Notes: generated by a model from the sequence alone, not told the origin. A stretch of 55,705 nucleotides of DNA from Hoylesella buccalis ATCC 35310 (GCF_000177075.1 NZ_ADEG01000110.1:1-55705); one strand, 5' to 3'. Positions 17,922 through 26,437 are shown, counted from the first letter of the stretch. Made by a program: numbers and translations.

Positions 17922-19475
17922 ATGAAAATATCAATAAAAACAGCAATCGGCCTGTTTGTCGCTCTCACGATGTTTGCCTCGTGTAAAGATGAGGAGCAGA
18001 CAATACTCAATGCCGACTTCAGTGCCAGCAAGTTAGAAGTGGCAGCGGGTGAGAAAGTAATGTTCAAGGACCAGTCGACTGGCAATCCTGCCCGATGGAA
18101 CTGGGTGTTCGAAGGAGGAACACCAGCCATATCGCAGTTGTTCAGTCCGGAAATCATCTACGAAAAACCTGGCGTATATACGGTGACTCTCACCGTAGGT
18201 CGCTCTGACGACAGCAGCATGGTTGAACGGAAGCAATACATTACCGTGGACTATCCCAAGCAAATGACGGCCGACTTCACAGCCGACAAGACCATTGCTA
18301 TGAATGATGAAATGATTCAGTTCACCGACCTCACTACAGGTTATCCCTCGGCTTGGAAATGGACCTTCATGTCCGACAAGGGAACAGTGGTGACATCAGC
18401 AGAACAAAACCCGCTACTGAAATTCGAGCCTGGGCTCTATACCGTAAAACTGGAGGCAAGCAACCCAAAGGCTTCCAACTCAATAGAGAAAACCGATTTT
18501 CTGAATGTCATCGACAAAAATGCCGTATCAGCTAATTTCACCGCCGACCACAGAATGATAGTGGAGGGCAACAGTGTAAAATTCACTGACAGCAGCCTCG
18601 GAAGGGCAACGCAGTGGAACTGGACCTTTGAGGGAGGAAGTCCGGCAACCTCGTCGGCACAGTCGCCTACTGTTACCTTCAAGAACGCTGGACGATACAA
18701 AGTTCAGCTCACAGCATCGAATGAGGTAAACTCATCAACAGCAACCCAAGAAGGCTATATCGTCGTGCTTCCAGCCAAGGATCTCGTAGCCTTCTATCCT
18801 TTCGATGGTGACGGCAAGGACGTGGGTCCAAACGGCATTCATTCGCAGATTCTGAAAAAGGGTGACAATATCAATGTCAATTTCAATGCGCCATCAAGAA
18901 AGGAAGGAACGAATTCGGCTGAATTCCAGAGCGTGAGCAATGATCGCTTTGCCATTCTCACACTGCCCGACAATAGTTTACTAAACTTCCAGGCCAAACC
19001 AGTTACAACTGCTTTCTGGGTGAAGACTTCCAACAAAACAGCCTCCAAAATGGGTGTATTCCAACAGGGTTCAGGACCAAACGCAAGTCCGGACGGCAAG
19101 AACAAGCAGACCTGGTTCAGATTCCAGAAGGGCAGCCCTTATCTGAGATATGTCGTTGAGTACAGCAAAAAGTCAGGCAACTGGACCGATTACAAGGCTC
19201 ATCCAATGACAGACGGGCAGTGGCATCATTACGTCTGTGTACACAGTAATGGCAGTACCTATCTCTATATAGACGGCGTAAAAGTATCTGAGGCACTAAA
19301 TAAGGGTTTGAAGGAAATCGATGCCAAGCCTTACTACATTGGTGCGATGTATCGTGGAGCAGAAACAAACCGATCGTACGAAAACTTCTTAGACGGATGT
19401 ATTGACGACTATGTCATCTACAGTCGCGCCCTGAGTGCTGCTGAGATAAAGGCCTTGTACGATTCTATGAAATAA
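17922..19475 (+). CDS. Surface lipoprotein with three PKD and one LamG domain
   Basis: 517 residues. Lipoprotein signal ending MFASC, then KDEE, the strongest surface-export signature in the window. Three PKD repeats follow (about 28-110, 113-195, 198-282), each with the pattern FxD.STG.P..W.W.F and ending G.Y.V.L. The C-terminal 220 residues are a concanavalin-like LamG domain (VAFYPFDGDGKDVGPNG, WHHYVCVHSNGSTYLYIDGVKVSE, FLDGCIDDYVIYSRALSAAEI). No catalytic domain is seen. By position, last in the operon after nanU and the sialidase, it is the likely surface glycan-binding protein that extends from the cell and binds sialylated substrate. Ligand unproven. Confidence 0.85.
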   Translation: MKISIKTAIGLFVALTMFASCKDEEQTILNADFSASKLEVAAGEKVMFKDQSTGNPARWNWVFEGGTPAISQLFSPEIIYEKPGVYTVTLTVGRSDDSSMVERKQYITVDYPKQMTADFTADKTIAMNDEMIQFTDLTTGYPSAWKWTFMSDKGTVVTSAEQNPLLKFEPGLYTVKLEASNPKASNSIEKTDFLNVIDKNAVSANFTADHRMIVEGNSVKFTDSSLGRATQWNWTFEGGSPATSSAQSPTVTFKNAGRYKVQLTASNEVNSSTATQEGYIVVLPAKDLVAFYPFDGDGKDVGPNGIHSQILKKGDNINVNFNAPSRKEGTNSAEFQSVSNDRFAILTLPDNSLLNFQAKPVTTAFWVKTSNKTASKMGVFQQGSGPNASPDGKNKQTWFRFQKGSPYLRYVVEYSKKSGNWTDYKAHPMTDGQWHHYVCVHSNGSTYLYIDGVKVSEALNKGLKEIDAKPYYIGAMYRGAETNRSYENFLDGCIDDYVIYSRALSAAEIKALYDSMK

Positions 19476-19531
19476 AGCAAATAGCAAACTAAAAAATAGG
19501 CAAATAATTTTTTTAGTCAGCCATTACACTG

Positions 19532-19566
19532 GGTATGCCTGCAAACTGTCAGGCATACCTCTTTTT
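19532..19566 (+). terminator. Intrinsic terminator of the sialic acid operon
   Basis: 10-bp perfect stem GGTATGCCTG / CAGGCATACC with an 8-base loop, followed by TCTTTTT. It lies 57 bases after the stop of the PKD/LamG gene. Confidence 0.9.
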
Positions 19567-19569
19567 AAT

Positions 19570-19583
19570 GTAAGCATCCAATA
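19570..19583 (+). repeat. Solo IS66-type end fragment
   Basis: GTAAGCATCCAATA, identical to the first 14 bases of the inverted repeat at 19637, lies 67 bases upstream of it in the same orientation. It is probably a relic of a second insertion or of a nested event. Confidence 0.45.
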
Positions 19584-19708
19584 GGCAATTTAGCACAATA
19601 GTTAGTTAAACTTTGAGATAATGGTTACGCATCTTTGTAAGCATCCAATATTAACCGCCTTTGTAAGCTTTTCCTTCTTTACTACCTTTGCCCGAAAAAC
19701 TTATATTT

Positions 19709-20010
19709 GTACTCAACGAAACAAATGTTTTTCGAGGCTATTGCACTCCTGTAGACATACGTCAAGGAATTCTTCGCCTGTCTCAATTGGTACGCAGCAA
19801 TGATTTCAATTCTTCTGATGCTATTGTCTACGTTTTCTACTATCGATCCGTAACCGAATCAAGTTGATTCACTGGAAGCGCTGTGGTTTTGCCATCTATC
19901 ACAAGCAGATGGAACAGGGCTGCTTGAGTCCTAATATCAAACGAGCGAGAGTTTGATTTTATGAACTTCGCTGGGACGAATTGGTACTCTATATAGAAGG
20001 AATAAACCCT
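19709..20010 (+). pseudogene. TnpB remnant (IS66)
   Basis: One frame gives LNETNVFRGYCTPVDIRQGI, matching the start of IS66 TnpB, and runs to VYVFYYRSVTESS-stop. A different frame then gives RIKLIHWKRCGFAIYHKQMEQG, the core TnpB motif, so there is a frameshift between about 19840 and 19865. A TGA interrupts this second frame before FYELRWDELVLYIEG. Two lesions make it clearly dead. Confidence 0.75.
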
Positions 20011-20012
20011 AT

Positions 20013-20276
20013 TTGTATGTGCAGGACGGACGCTTCAACATAGACAACAACCTCATGGAATAGGCCATCAGGGCCATCACGCTTGGAAGAAAAAACTACC
20101 TGTTCTGCGGTAACAAAGAGGGAGCAGAGAACAAATCTATCTTCTTTACCTTCATGGTGTGTTGCAGGGAAGTAAACATAGAGCCATACAGGTGGATGAA
20201 GGAAGTTCTTTCAAAGCCCCTGCCAGACATGACGGAGGGTGAACTCACGAAATGGCTACCTTCAAACTTCAAATAA
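20013..20276 (+). pseudogene. IS66 transposase C-terminal remnant
   Basis: 88 codons encoding the conserved TnpC C terminus: VQDGRFNIDNNLME, stop, AIRAITLGRKNYLFCGNKEG, then FFTFMVCCREVNIEPYRWMKEV and the ending LTKWLPSNFK. The internal TAG replaces the codon after NLME (normally NLVENAIRP). The upstream 400 or so residues with the other catalytic residues are missing. Confidence 0.8.
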
Positions 20277-20277
20277 C

Positions 20278-20317
20278 AAATAACCCTTATATGCTGCCAG
20301 ACATATAAGGGTTATTT
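20278..20317. terminator. 16-bp stem terminator-like hairpin at IS66 3' end
   Basis: Perfect 16-bp inverted repeat AAATAACCCTTATATG / CATATAAGGGTTATTT with an 8-base loop. The arms begin with A-runs and end with T-runs on both strands, so it can work as a bidirectional terminator. It starts one base after the transposase stop. Confidence 0.75.
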
Positions 20318-20498
20318 GTTAGTGTGAAAGTTGGCAAATATTGGATTATTACGAAAAACAGAACTGAATGTCCAAAAGCGAATCCTTACAACATGCCAAT
20401 CTACACTTTAACAACACTAAAAGAACGCTAAAGAGAGATATAGAGATAAATTAACAAAAAAACACTACCCACTTATAGGTATTCAAAATAAAAAAACG

Positions 20499-20506
20499 TA
20501 TCTTTG
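20499..20506 (+). promoter_or_regulatory. Promoter -7 element of the ferredoxin gene
   Basis: TATCTTTG, exact consensus, 71 bases before the ferredoxin ATG. The leader contains a short palindrome GTAGGTATCTAC that could fold. Confidence 0.7.
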
Positions 20507-20577
20507 CATGGTTAAAAGTAGGTATCTACCAAGACAATTATACAAAAACATTATTGAATACTTAAAAGTTAAAATCT

Positions 20578-20748
20578 ATGGCTTACGTAATTGGAAACGA
20601 TTGTATCGCATGCGGTACATGTATCGATGAGTGCCCAGTAGGCGCCATCTCTGAAGGCGACATTTATTCTATTGATCCTGAAGCTTGCACAGAGTGCGGA
20701 ACTTGTGCAGAGGTATGCCCTAATGAGGCTATCTCACTTCCGGAATAA
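20578..20748 (+). CDS. 2x[4Fe-4S] ferredoxin, 56 residues
   Basis: A small gene beginning MAYVIGNDCIACGTCIDECP. It has two complete cluster motifs: CIACGTCIDECP (C-x2-C-x2-C-x3-CP) at residues 9-20 and CTECGTCAEVCP at about 37-48, separated by the usual short linker. It is the clostridial-type dicluster ferredoxin, a soluble low-potential electron carrier for anaerobic oxidoreductases such as pyruvate:ferredoxin oxidoreductase. It is monocistronic: own promoter upstream, strong terminator at 20836. The length matches the family (about 55 residues). Confidence 0.95.
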   Translation: MAYVIGNDCIACGTCIDECPVGAISEGDIYSIDPEACTECGTCAEVCPNEAISLPE

Positions 20749-20835
20749 AAACATGGAATGAACGAAAGTCACAACCCGGTGACACATGAAAGGTAAATCT
20801 GAAAAAGATTGAACAACTCACTAGGGTTGAAAGTT

Positions 20836-20870
20836 TAAGAGGCTGTTTTGCGAGTCAAAACAGCCTCTTA
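20836..20870. terminator. Terminator downstream of ferredoxin
   Basis: Perfect 15-bp stem TAAGAGGCTGTTTTG / CAAAACAGCCTCTTA with a 5-base loop, followed by TTATTTG. Symmetric enough to act on both strands. Confidence 0.85.
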
Positions 20871-20937
20871 TTATTTGATATTCGCCGCACTATGTCCGCA
20901 TCGTGAATCAACAAATGAAGGAGCATATATATGAAAA

Positions 20938-20962
20938 GAGGATGAAATGTGATTTCACCCTC
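20938..20962 (-). terminator. Terminator of the TonB/TPR operon
   Basis: On the minus strand GAGGGTGAAAT - CAC - ATTTCATCCTC (one mismatched pair), followed by TTTTCAT. It is 24 bases past the stop of the TPR gene. Confidence 0.75.
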
Positions 20963-20986
20963 CTTAACTTATTCTTTTTTTATTGA

Positions 20987-22402
20987 TTATTTCATATTCA
21001 AAGCTTGCTTGGCTGTTTCGTTCTCTGGATCCAACTCCAAAACTTTCTTCCAATAGCCGTCGGCTGTTGATTTATCTTCCTTGAGCAAGTAGTAGTAACC
21101 CAAGTATCTGTAAGCCTCGATTAAACGAGTATTATCCACATTATCACGATCAGTCTTTTGGCTCAAAGAGTTAGCCAGTGCCTCATAGAATGGTTTGGCC
21201 AATCCTTCCTTTGTTTCGGGATCCAGATTAGAATTTACACGTGCTCGCAAGAAATTAGCGAAATCAATGTTGGCTGGGAATTTCTCACCCAACTGCTTGT
21301 ACACCTCATCAGCTTTCAGATAGGTAGCTTTCTGCTCTTCACCAGTCTGACTTGCTGCCATGGTCGTGTAGATTGAGCCTAGTCCTGCCAAATCTGTTGC
21401 AGTAGGTTCTTTGACATTAATCAGATATTCTTCGTAATAAGTAATGGCATTGGCATAGTCGCCCTTAGCCAAATAAGCATCAGAGAGACTTTTCTTGTTG
21501 CTGTTGGCCAAATCCTTATTGTCAGCATTGGCGCTCATAGCTTTCTTGAACATATCAATGGCATTGTCATTCTGCTTATTGGCTAAATATGCCTGACCAT
21601 AGTATGTATAGTCGTATCCAGAAATCTTCGCACTGTCAGAAGCGTTGAAAAGGCGGTCAGCATATTTCAGAGCCTCTTCAACTTTACCTTCGTCAGTGTA
21701 GTTATAGAATGCCAAACGGTTCCAAGCTGCGTTGCGTGGATTCTTATTGAGTCCATAAAGCGCCATATCCAAACTCTTCTGACGCTTCTGCGACAGGTAA
21801 CCTGCCATGGCGTAATTGGTGATATCTACATCTTCGAGCTTGTTCTTGTCTACTTTCTCGTATGCTTGCATACTCTTGTCAAGCATATTGGAGTTGTAAT
21901 AAATTCGGCCAGCGAGCGCATCAACCGCAATGTCAGGACGCTGTGCACGAAGTTCATTGAGATTTGCTACAGCCTCTTCGGGGCTACGACCACGGAGGAT
22001 ATTGGCATACTTGAAGTAGGCATCTGGGTTTTTGGGATCAAAATATTTTGCCTGCTGATACCATCCTGCTGCGGCACCGCCATCGTCTTTGGCTACTTCA
22101 ACATCACCAGCCAAAATGTAAGCAGGAGCATATTTCTTATCACGAGCCATGGCCAATTCAGCATACTTCATTGCCAATTCCGTATTTTTCTGATCCAAAA
22201 ACGCATGGCCAATGCCCACTAGCACTGCTGGATTCTTTTTGTTTGCTTTGACGATATCCTTCAGTGCCTTTTCGACAGTCTGAGGACTTGTTGACTTGAT
22301 AATCTGAGTCGCTTGTTTGATGGCTACATCATTCTGCGCCATTGATGGAGCTGAAAAACCTAGTAACAATGCTCCAATCAGTAAATATTTAATTGCCTTC
22401 AT
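20987..22402 (-). CDS. Periplasmic TPR protein
   Basis: 471 residues with signal peptide (YLLIGALLLGFSAPSMAQ) and about ten tetratricopeptide-like helix pairs across the whole chain, for example ELAMKYAELAMARDKKYAPAY, NPDAYFKYANILRGRSPEEAV and the final YRYLGYYYLLKEDKSTADGY followed by LELDPENETAKQAL. No enzymatic motif. It is the last gene of the ExbB-ExbD-ExbD-TonB-PstS-like run, a position where Bacteroidota often carry a TPR protein, suggesting it supports TonB or cell-envelope assembly by protein-protein contacts. It has its own promoter element 72 bases upstream, so it can be made independently. Partner unknown. Confidence 0.85.
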   Translation of the reverse strand: MKAIKYLLIGALLLGFSAPSMAQNDVAIKQATQIIKSTSPQTVEKALKDIVKANKKNPAVLVGIGHAFLDQKNTELAMKYAELAMARDKKYAPAYILAGDVEVAKDDGGAAAGWYQQAKYFDPKNPDAYFKYANILRGRSPEEAVANLNELRAQRPDIAVDALAGRIYYNSNMLDKSMQAYEKVDKNKLEDVDITNYAMAGYLSQKRQKSLDMALYGLNKNPRNAAWNRLAFYNYTDEGKVEEALKYADRLFNASDSAKISGYDYTYYGQAYLANKQNDNAIDMFKKAMSANADNKDLANSNKKSLSDAYLAKGDYANAITYYEEYLINVKEPTATDLAGLGSIYTTMAASQTGEEQKATYLKADEVYKQLGEKFPANIDFANFLRARVNSNLDPETKEGLAKPFYEALANSLSQKTDRDNVDNTRLIEAYRYLGYYYLLKEDKSTADGYWKKVLELDPENETAKQALNMK

Positions 22403-22473
22403 AATCTTCTACTTTCTTTGGTTTTGTTGATAATTCAACGCTCCTCACGTTTTGTTTGTCAGTTTTTTCGTGC

Positions 22474-22481
22474 CAAAAGTA
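22474..22481 (-). promoter_or_regulatory. Promoter -7 element for the TPR gene
   Basis: Minus-strand TACTTTTG in the 84-base gap before the TPR gene. The flank (TTTTTATT upstream) closely resembles the promoter at 27876-27883. Confidence 0.6.
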
Positions 22482-22486
22482 CATTT

Positions 22487-23449
22487 TTATTCTGAAACGC
22501 GGACGTTTCGTATAGTTAAATTTCCATAAGCGGGCAGCAATCCTGACCTTAGAATTATTTTCTGGCCCTTGTCTTGCGAAATAATGAAATTGGAAAATCC
22601 TGTGGGTAGGCCCATGTGAGTATCATTCAATAGAATGTATAAAGTACGCACCAAAGGATAATTGGCATTGTAGAAGTAATACTGATAAGGCTTCCAACTG
22701 TTTTGCACATTGGCCACCGGAATTGAAGAAACAGCCATCGGGCGTATTTCTTTCTTGAAAGTAAGGTTGGTGCTATCACGCTTATCATTGAGCCAATTGC
22801 TGCCAATGATACCAATGGCTCCCTTGTTTTCTTCTACATATTTAATAACCTCTTCTGTCTTTTTGACTGCGGCTACATTTTTATTCGCGATAGGCTTTCC
22901 TCCGAGGATGGAATCTTCAACATAGTGCACGGCTGAAGAGTTAGGATTGTCAAATACTACCGTGATGTCTCCAATCTTGGAATGGGGATAGATTTGACTC
23001 CATTTAGTGATTTCTCCGTTAAATATTTTTCTTATATTGTCAACACTGATACAAGAATCCGTGTTGTTTATATTCTGAACCAAAGCAAGTCCATCATAAG
23101 CGAACTTGATAGAGCGAGGGAACTGTTTGTTTGCTTTCAAACTTTCCAACTCGTCTTTTGTAAAATCACGCGACGTTATTGCCATGAACACTTCTCCCTT
23201 GAGAAGTTTGTTAATGGCGTCCGACTCGTTCGTATAGATGGGAGTCAGCTTAGCCTCTGGATAAGTAAACTCGAAGAGTTCGCGCTCCTCTTCGATAACA
23301 GGGCTAAAACTTTCGTCAGAAGCAAAAGTTATTGCTCCTGACGAATAAGTATCTGTTCTGCCATCTTTTGACTTCTTGTTTTGGCAAGAAGCCAAAAGAG
23401 AAGCAGAGAGTGTTAATCCTACGATGATGTAAGATAATTTACAATTCAT
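22487..23449 (-). CDS. PstS-like substrate-binding lipoprotein
   Basis: 320-residue lipoprotein (lipobox LLASC, then QNKKSKD, so periplasmic rather than surface). It has the type II periplasmic binding fold of phosphate-binding PstS: GAITFASDESFSPVIEEE, ITSRDFTKDELESLK, the hinge FAYDGLALVQNINN, VDNIRKIFNGEITKWSQI and GAIGIIGSNWL. There are no pst permease or ATPase genes beside it. It is one base from tonB in a TonB-ExbBD operon, an arrangement recurring in Bacteroidota. It may therefore sense or buffer phosphate or another anion for the energy-transduction complex instead of feeding an ABC importer. Ligand unknown. Confidence 0.82.
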   Translation of the reverse strand: MNCKLSYIIVGLTLSASLLASCQNKKSKDGRTDTYSSGAITFASDESFSPVIEEERELFEFTYPEAKLTPIYTNESDAINKLLKGEVFMAITSRDFTKDELESLKANKQFPRSIKFAYDGLALVQNINNTDSCISVDNIRKIFNGEITKWSQIYPHSKIGDITVVFDNPNSSAVHYVEDSILGGKPIANKNVAAVKKTEEVIKYVEENKGAIGIIGSNWLNDKRDSTNLTFKKEIRPMAVSSIPVANVQNSWKPYQYYFYNANYPLVRTLYILLNDTHMGLPTGFSNFIISQDKGQKIILRSGLLPAYGNLTIRNVRVSE

Positions 23450-23450
23450 A

Positions 23451-24287
23451 TTATTGCAATTTGAACGAAACAGGCACGTTGTATTTCACACGTACGGCTG
23501 AGCCATTTTGCTTACCAGGAATCCAACTAGGCATGCTCTTTACAACACGAGCTGCTTCCTTATCCAATGATGGGTCTACTGAACGAACTACTTTAACGTC
23601 TGTGATATGTCCATCTTTCTCTACAACGAAAGAAACAACCACACGTCCCTGCACACCATTTTCTTGTGCCACTACAGGATACTTAACGTTTTCGCTCAAA
23701 TACTTCATCAAGGCAGAAGGACCACCAGGGAATGATGGCATCTGCTCAACGACATCGAATACCTTGTTCTCAACTTCCGGTTTTGGCTCTGGCTGAGCCA
23801 CTGCTTCTTTAAGTTTCAATACTTCACCACCCTTGTCGTCATTACCTTTAACGTCAATGGCGCCGATAGCGGTTTTCGTATTCATCAATTCATCTTGAGT
23901 TTTCAATTCTTCTTCAGGTTTCACCTCGTTGTCCTTCTTGATGACAGGTGCGGTAAACTTGATAGAACTCTTTACTCGCTCAACAACCTTTTCAGGTTCA
24001 ACTTGAATCTTCTTTTGTTGTTTTACTTCGGCCTTTTTCTTAGGCTGTTCCAACTTAGAAAGTTCAACTACCTCTGTCATGGCTGCTCTCTTTCTAGCTT
24101 CTGCGTCAGCGGCCTTCTTTAAAGAAAGACCGATTTGACACAACAACACTAATGCGACTACAGCAATGATAGAGATAACATTTCTCTTACCAGTACCTTT
24201 CCTTAACTGATAGGCACCGTAAGCCTGGTTACGACCGGCAAAAACGAGGTCGGTCCATTCACCAGAGATCAAATCAATTTTTGACAT
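23451..24287 (-). CDS. tonB: TonB family energy transducer
   Basis: 278 residues. A short cytoplasmic start (with the Bacteroidota motif LVFAGRNQAYGAYQLRK), one transmembrane helix (VISIIAVVALVLLCQIGL, about 36-53), a Lys/Glu/Val-rich periplasmic linker (EQPKKKAEVKQQKKIQVEPEK) and the C-terminal TonB domain (about 190-278: MPSFPGGPSALMKYLSENVKYPVVA, VQGRVVVSFVVEKDGHITDVKVVRSV, LDKEAARVVKSMPSWIPGKQNG). It transmits proton-motive force from ExbB/ExbD to SusC-type receptors such as those at 11952 and 33356. It follows the second exbD by 35 bases. Confidence 0.95.
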   Translation of the reverse strand: MSKIDLISGEWTDLVFAGRNQAYGAYQLRKGTGKRNVISIIAVVALVLLCQIGLSLKKAADAEARKRAAMTEVVELSKLEQPKKKAEVKQQKKIQVEPEKVVERVKSSIKFTAPVIKKDNEVKPEEELKTQDELMNTKTAIGAIDVKGNDDKGGEVLKLKEAVAQPEPKPEVENKVFDVVEQMPSFPGGPSALMKYLSENVKYPVVAQENGVQGRVVVSFVVEKDGHITDVKVVRSVDPSLDKEAARVVKSMPSWIPGKQNGSAVRVKYNVPVSFKLQ

Positions 24288-24322
24288 TGTTTCTCTTTTT
24301 TAATAGTTAATACTTTGTTCTC

Positions 24323-24961
24323 TTACTCAACGCCCTTTGCTTTCAACAACTTTTCGTCGTCAGGGGAAATCTTGTCGAGAACGTATTTAGCTATGCTGCA
24401 AATCTGCATCTCGTCGAGAGCATCAATAACATTCTGTGCTAACGCTTTATCCGTTGCCTTGATAATGACCGTCATTGTCTGAATCTTCTGACCACCAATT
24501 TCACCGGCTTTGATTTTAGACAATTCCGCCTTATATACGGAGTCGGGCATTTGATCTTTCTTCTGGTCGAGTTCGGCCTTGGCCTTCATCACCTGTAGCA
24601 CGGGTTGCGTGTTGTCCTCGGTCACGTGCTGCATAAAGACCTTGCGGATTCCATCTTTACCCCAAGTAGTCTCCTTGAGGGTTGAAGGATCGTCGTACTT
24701 AGGCAAACCTGCCGTGTAGAAGATCTTGTTGTTCCCTGCCACATAAACGGTAATCGTATATGAAGCCTTTGTTACCGACTTGTCTTGATCAGTAATGTTC
24801 TTATCGTTACTAGGCATACTCAACTCCATCGTTTGTGGTTTGGCCAATGAAGTACAGAGCATGAAGAAAGTAATAAGAAGCATCATCATATCCACCATAG
24901 GCGTAAAGTCTACGCGAACATTGATTTTCTTCTGCTTACTTGTATCTTTTGATTTTGCCAT
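24323..24961 (-). CDS. exbD: ExbD-family protein, second copy
   Basis: 212 residues. N-terminal NVRVDFTPMVDMMMLLITFFMLCTSL contains the ExbD transmembrane helix with the proton-conducting Asp. The periplasmic domain holds a long insertion (GMR-type loop, KYDDPSTLKETTWGKDGI) compared with the usual 140-residue ExbD, and ends with VIIKATDKALAQNVIDALDEMQ. Two base pairs separate it from the first exbD. The paired, differing copies probably form a heteromeric ExbD in the ExbB channel. Confidence 0.93.
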   Translation of the reverse strand: MAKSKDTSKQKKINVRVDFTPMVDMMMLLITFFMLCTSLAKPQTMELSMPSNDKNITDQDKSVTKASYTITVYVAGNNKIFYTAGLPKYDDPSTLKETTWGKDGIRKVFMQHVTEDNTQPVLQVMKAKAELDQKKDQMPDSVYKAELSKIKAGEIGGQKIQTMTVIIKATDKALAQNVIDALDEMQICSIAKYVLDKISPDDEKLLKAKGVE

Positions 24962-24963
24962 AC

Positions 24964-25584
24964 TTATTTATCCTCCCCCGTTTTTAATGTAGTGATAAGG
25001 TAATAACGGTTCTGATTCATATCCTGAAGTTCAGACATCACCTTCTTCATATTAGCATAAGGTGTCTTCGCATCAACTTTAATAGCTATCTTGATATCTT
25101 CATTGACATTCAGAGCTTCGGTTACCCAGTGTTGGAATTCACTTTTTCCACCATCGATAGAATCCAAAGGAACGCCAGCTTCAGCGCTGGTAATTACCTC
25201 AGTCATCTTCTCAGTAGGCAAACCCAAATAGCCTTTCAAGTTGTCCAAAGGAACGCCCCACATTGGGTCGGTCTGGAACTTCTTCATTTCAGCATCAGTC
25301 AGTCCGAGGCTGCCTGTCTCATTCATTCCCTGAATGAGCGAAAGCAAGTCGTTCTGATTATCCATACTCATAAACACCCTGCCCTTGTCATTGACAAGAA
25401 TGTTTAGCACGTCGTTTTCTGGAACCTTGATCTCAGAGACAGACGATGGCTGGTTTACTTTCACTGGTTCGTTCTTAACGAATGTTGAGGTCAACATAAA
25501 GAACGTCAGCAACAGCACCATCACGTCCGACATAGGAGTCATGTCGATCCAGATGTCATGTTTCTTAATTTTTAACTTACCCAT
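24964..25584 (-). CDS. exbD: ExbD-family protein, first copy
   Basis: 206 residues with the same plan as its neighbour: KKHDIWIDMTPMSDVMVLLLTFFMLTSTF carries the transmembrane helix and its Asp, and IAIKVDAKTPYANMKKVMSELQDMNQNRYYLIT the C-terminal dimer domain. The central part (about 75-150) is an insertion rich in Leu and Gly not found in E. coli ExbD. It is preceded by exbB after 31 bases. Confidence 0.93.
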   Translation of the reverse strand: MGKLKIKKHDIWIDMTPMSDVMVLLLTFFMLTSTFVKNEPVKVNQPSSVSEIKVPENDVLNILVNDKGRVFMSMDNQNDLLSLIQGMNETGSLGLTDAEMKKFQTDPMWGVPLDNLKGYLGLPTEKMTEVITSAEAGVPLDSIDGGKSEFQHWVTEALNVNEDIKIAIKVDAKTPYANMKKVMSELQDMNQNRYYLITTLKTGEDK

Positions 25585-25615
25585 AACTGAATAATTTTAA
25601 AAGGGTTAGCTAAAA

Positions 25616-26437
25616 TTAAGCTTCTGGATGCTTTTCTTCGAATGTGTGAGCGATTGTGTAACCAATCTCGTCCATTGCAAATGTTAACTTGTCAATCTTG
25701 TTGGTGAAGTAGTTGTAAGAAACTACAGAGAACCAAGATGTAGCAATACCAGAAGCTGTATTAACCAAGGCCTCAGAAATACCAGTAGAAAGTGCCATAG
25801 AGTCAGCACCACCACCAGCTGCCAAAGCTGCGAACGAACGAATCATACCAAGCACGGTTCCGAACAAAGCAGTAAGTGTACCCAATGTTACAATCGTAGC
25901 GATAATCGGCAAGTTCATCGTCATGGTAGGCATTTCAAGTGCGGTAGCCTCATCATGTGAGTTCTGAATGGTAGCCACTTTCTCCTTCAACTTGATATTT
26001 GTTGTTTCCATCTCTCTGTAAGACTTCAAGTCAGCTAATACCACGTTAGCTACAGAACCACCCTGCTTGTGGCAAAGTTCTTCTGCCTTGGCGATGTCAC
26101 CATTTCTCAGAGCTGCCTTTACGTTTTCTGTGAATTTGATCACGCTACCCTTACCTGAGCAAGCGCTGATAGCAATCCAACGCTCAACAGACATAGCAAT
26201 TACGGTACACAACAAACCAAAGATAATAGGTACAACCCATCCACCTTTGTACACGGTGCCCAACATATTCAAAGGATGACCTTCACGATCGCCGTTAGCG
26301 AAGTTAGCTGGATCACCAAGAATAAAGTTATAGAATCCCCATCCTACAACGAATGCCAAGATAATGATAATAAACGCATGTCTAACGCCCTGAAAGCCCT
26401 TAGACTTCTTTTGAGGGGCTGCTTTTGTTGTTGCCAT
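25616..26437 (-). CDS. exbB: ExbB/MotA/TolQ proton channel protein
   Basis: 273 residues, first gene of the operon. Transmembrane helices at about 20-45 (HAFIIIILAFVVGWGFYNFIL) and 70-90 (GGWVVPIIFGLLCTVIAMSVERWIAI), a cytoplasmic loop, then the two conserved ExbB helices (LPIIATIVTLGTLTALFGTVLGMIRSF and ALSTGISEALVNTASGIATSWFSVVSYNYF). Together with ExbD it forms the motor that energises TonB. The Ala/Lys-rich start (ATTKAAPQKKSKGF) is cytoplasmic. A TATCTTTG element lies 117 bases upstream. Confidence 0.95.
   Translation of the reverse strand: MATTKAAPQKKSKGFQGVRHAFIIIILAFVVGWGFYNFILGDPANFANGDREGHPLNMLGTVYKGGWVVPIIFGLLCTVIAMSVERWIAISACSGKGSVIKFTENVKAALRNGDIAKAEELCHKQGGSVANVVLADLKSYREMETTNIKLKEKVATIQNSHDEATALEMPTMTMNLPIIATIVTLGTLTALFGTVLGMIRSFAALAAGGGADSMALSTGISEALVNTASGIATSWFSVVSYNYFTNKIDKLTFAMDEIGYTIAHTFEEKHPEA

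Larger units (their letters stand above)
19637..20352 (+). mobile_element. Decayed IS66-family element
   Basis: Left end GTAAGCATCCAATATTAACC at 19637 fits the IS66 terminal pattern beginning GTAAGC. The right end at 20333-20352 (GGCAAATATTGGATTATTAC) is its imperfect inverse. Between them are remnants of TnpB and of the TnpC C terminus; the rest of tnpC and tnpA is deleted, so a usual 2.5-kb element has shrunk to about 0.7 kb. No target duplication is recognisable. The element cannot move by itself. Confidence 0.75.

Noticed and set aside
19621..19803. 60-codon frame starting at 19621
   Set aside because: Crosses the IS66 end and runs in a frame different from the TnpB remnant.
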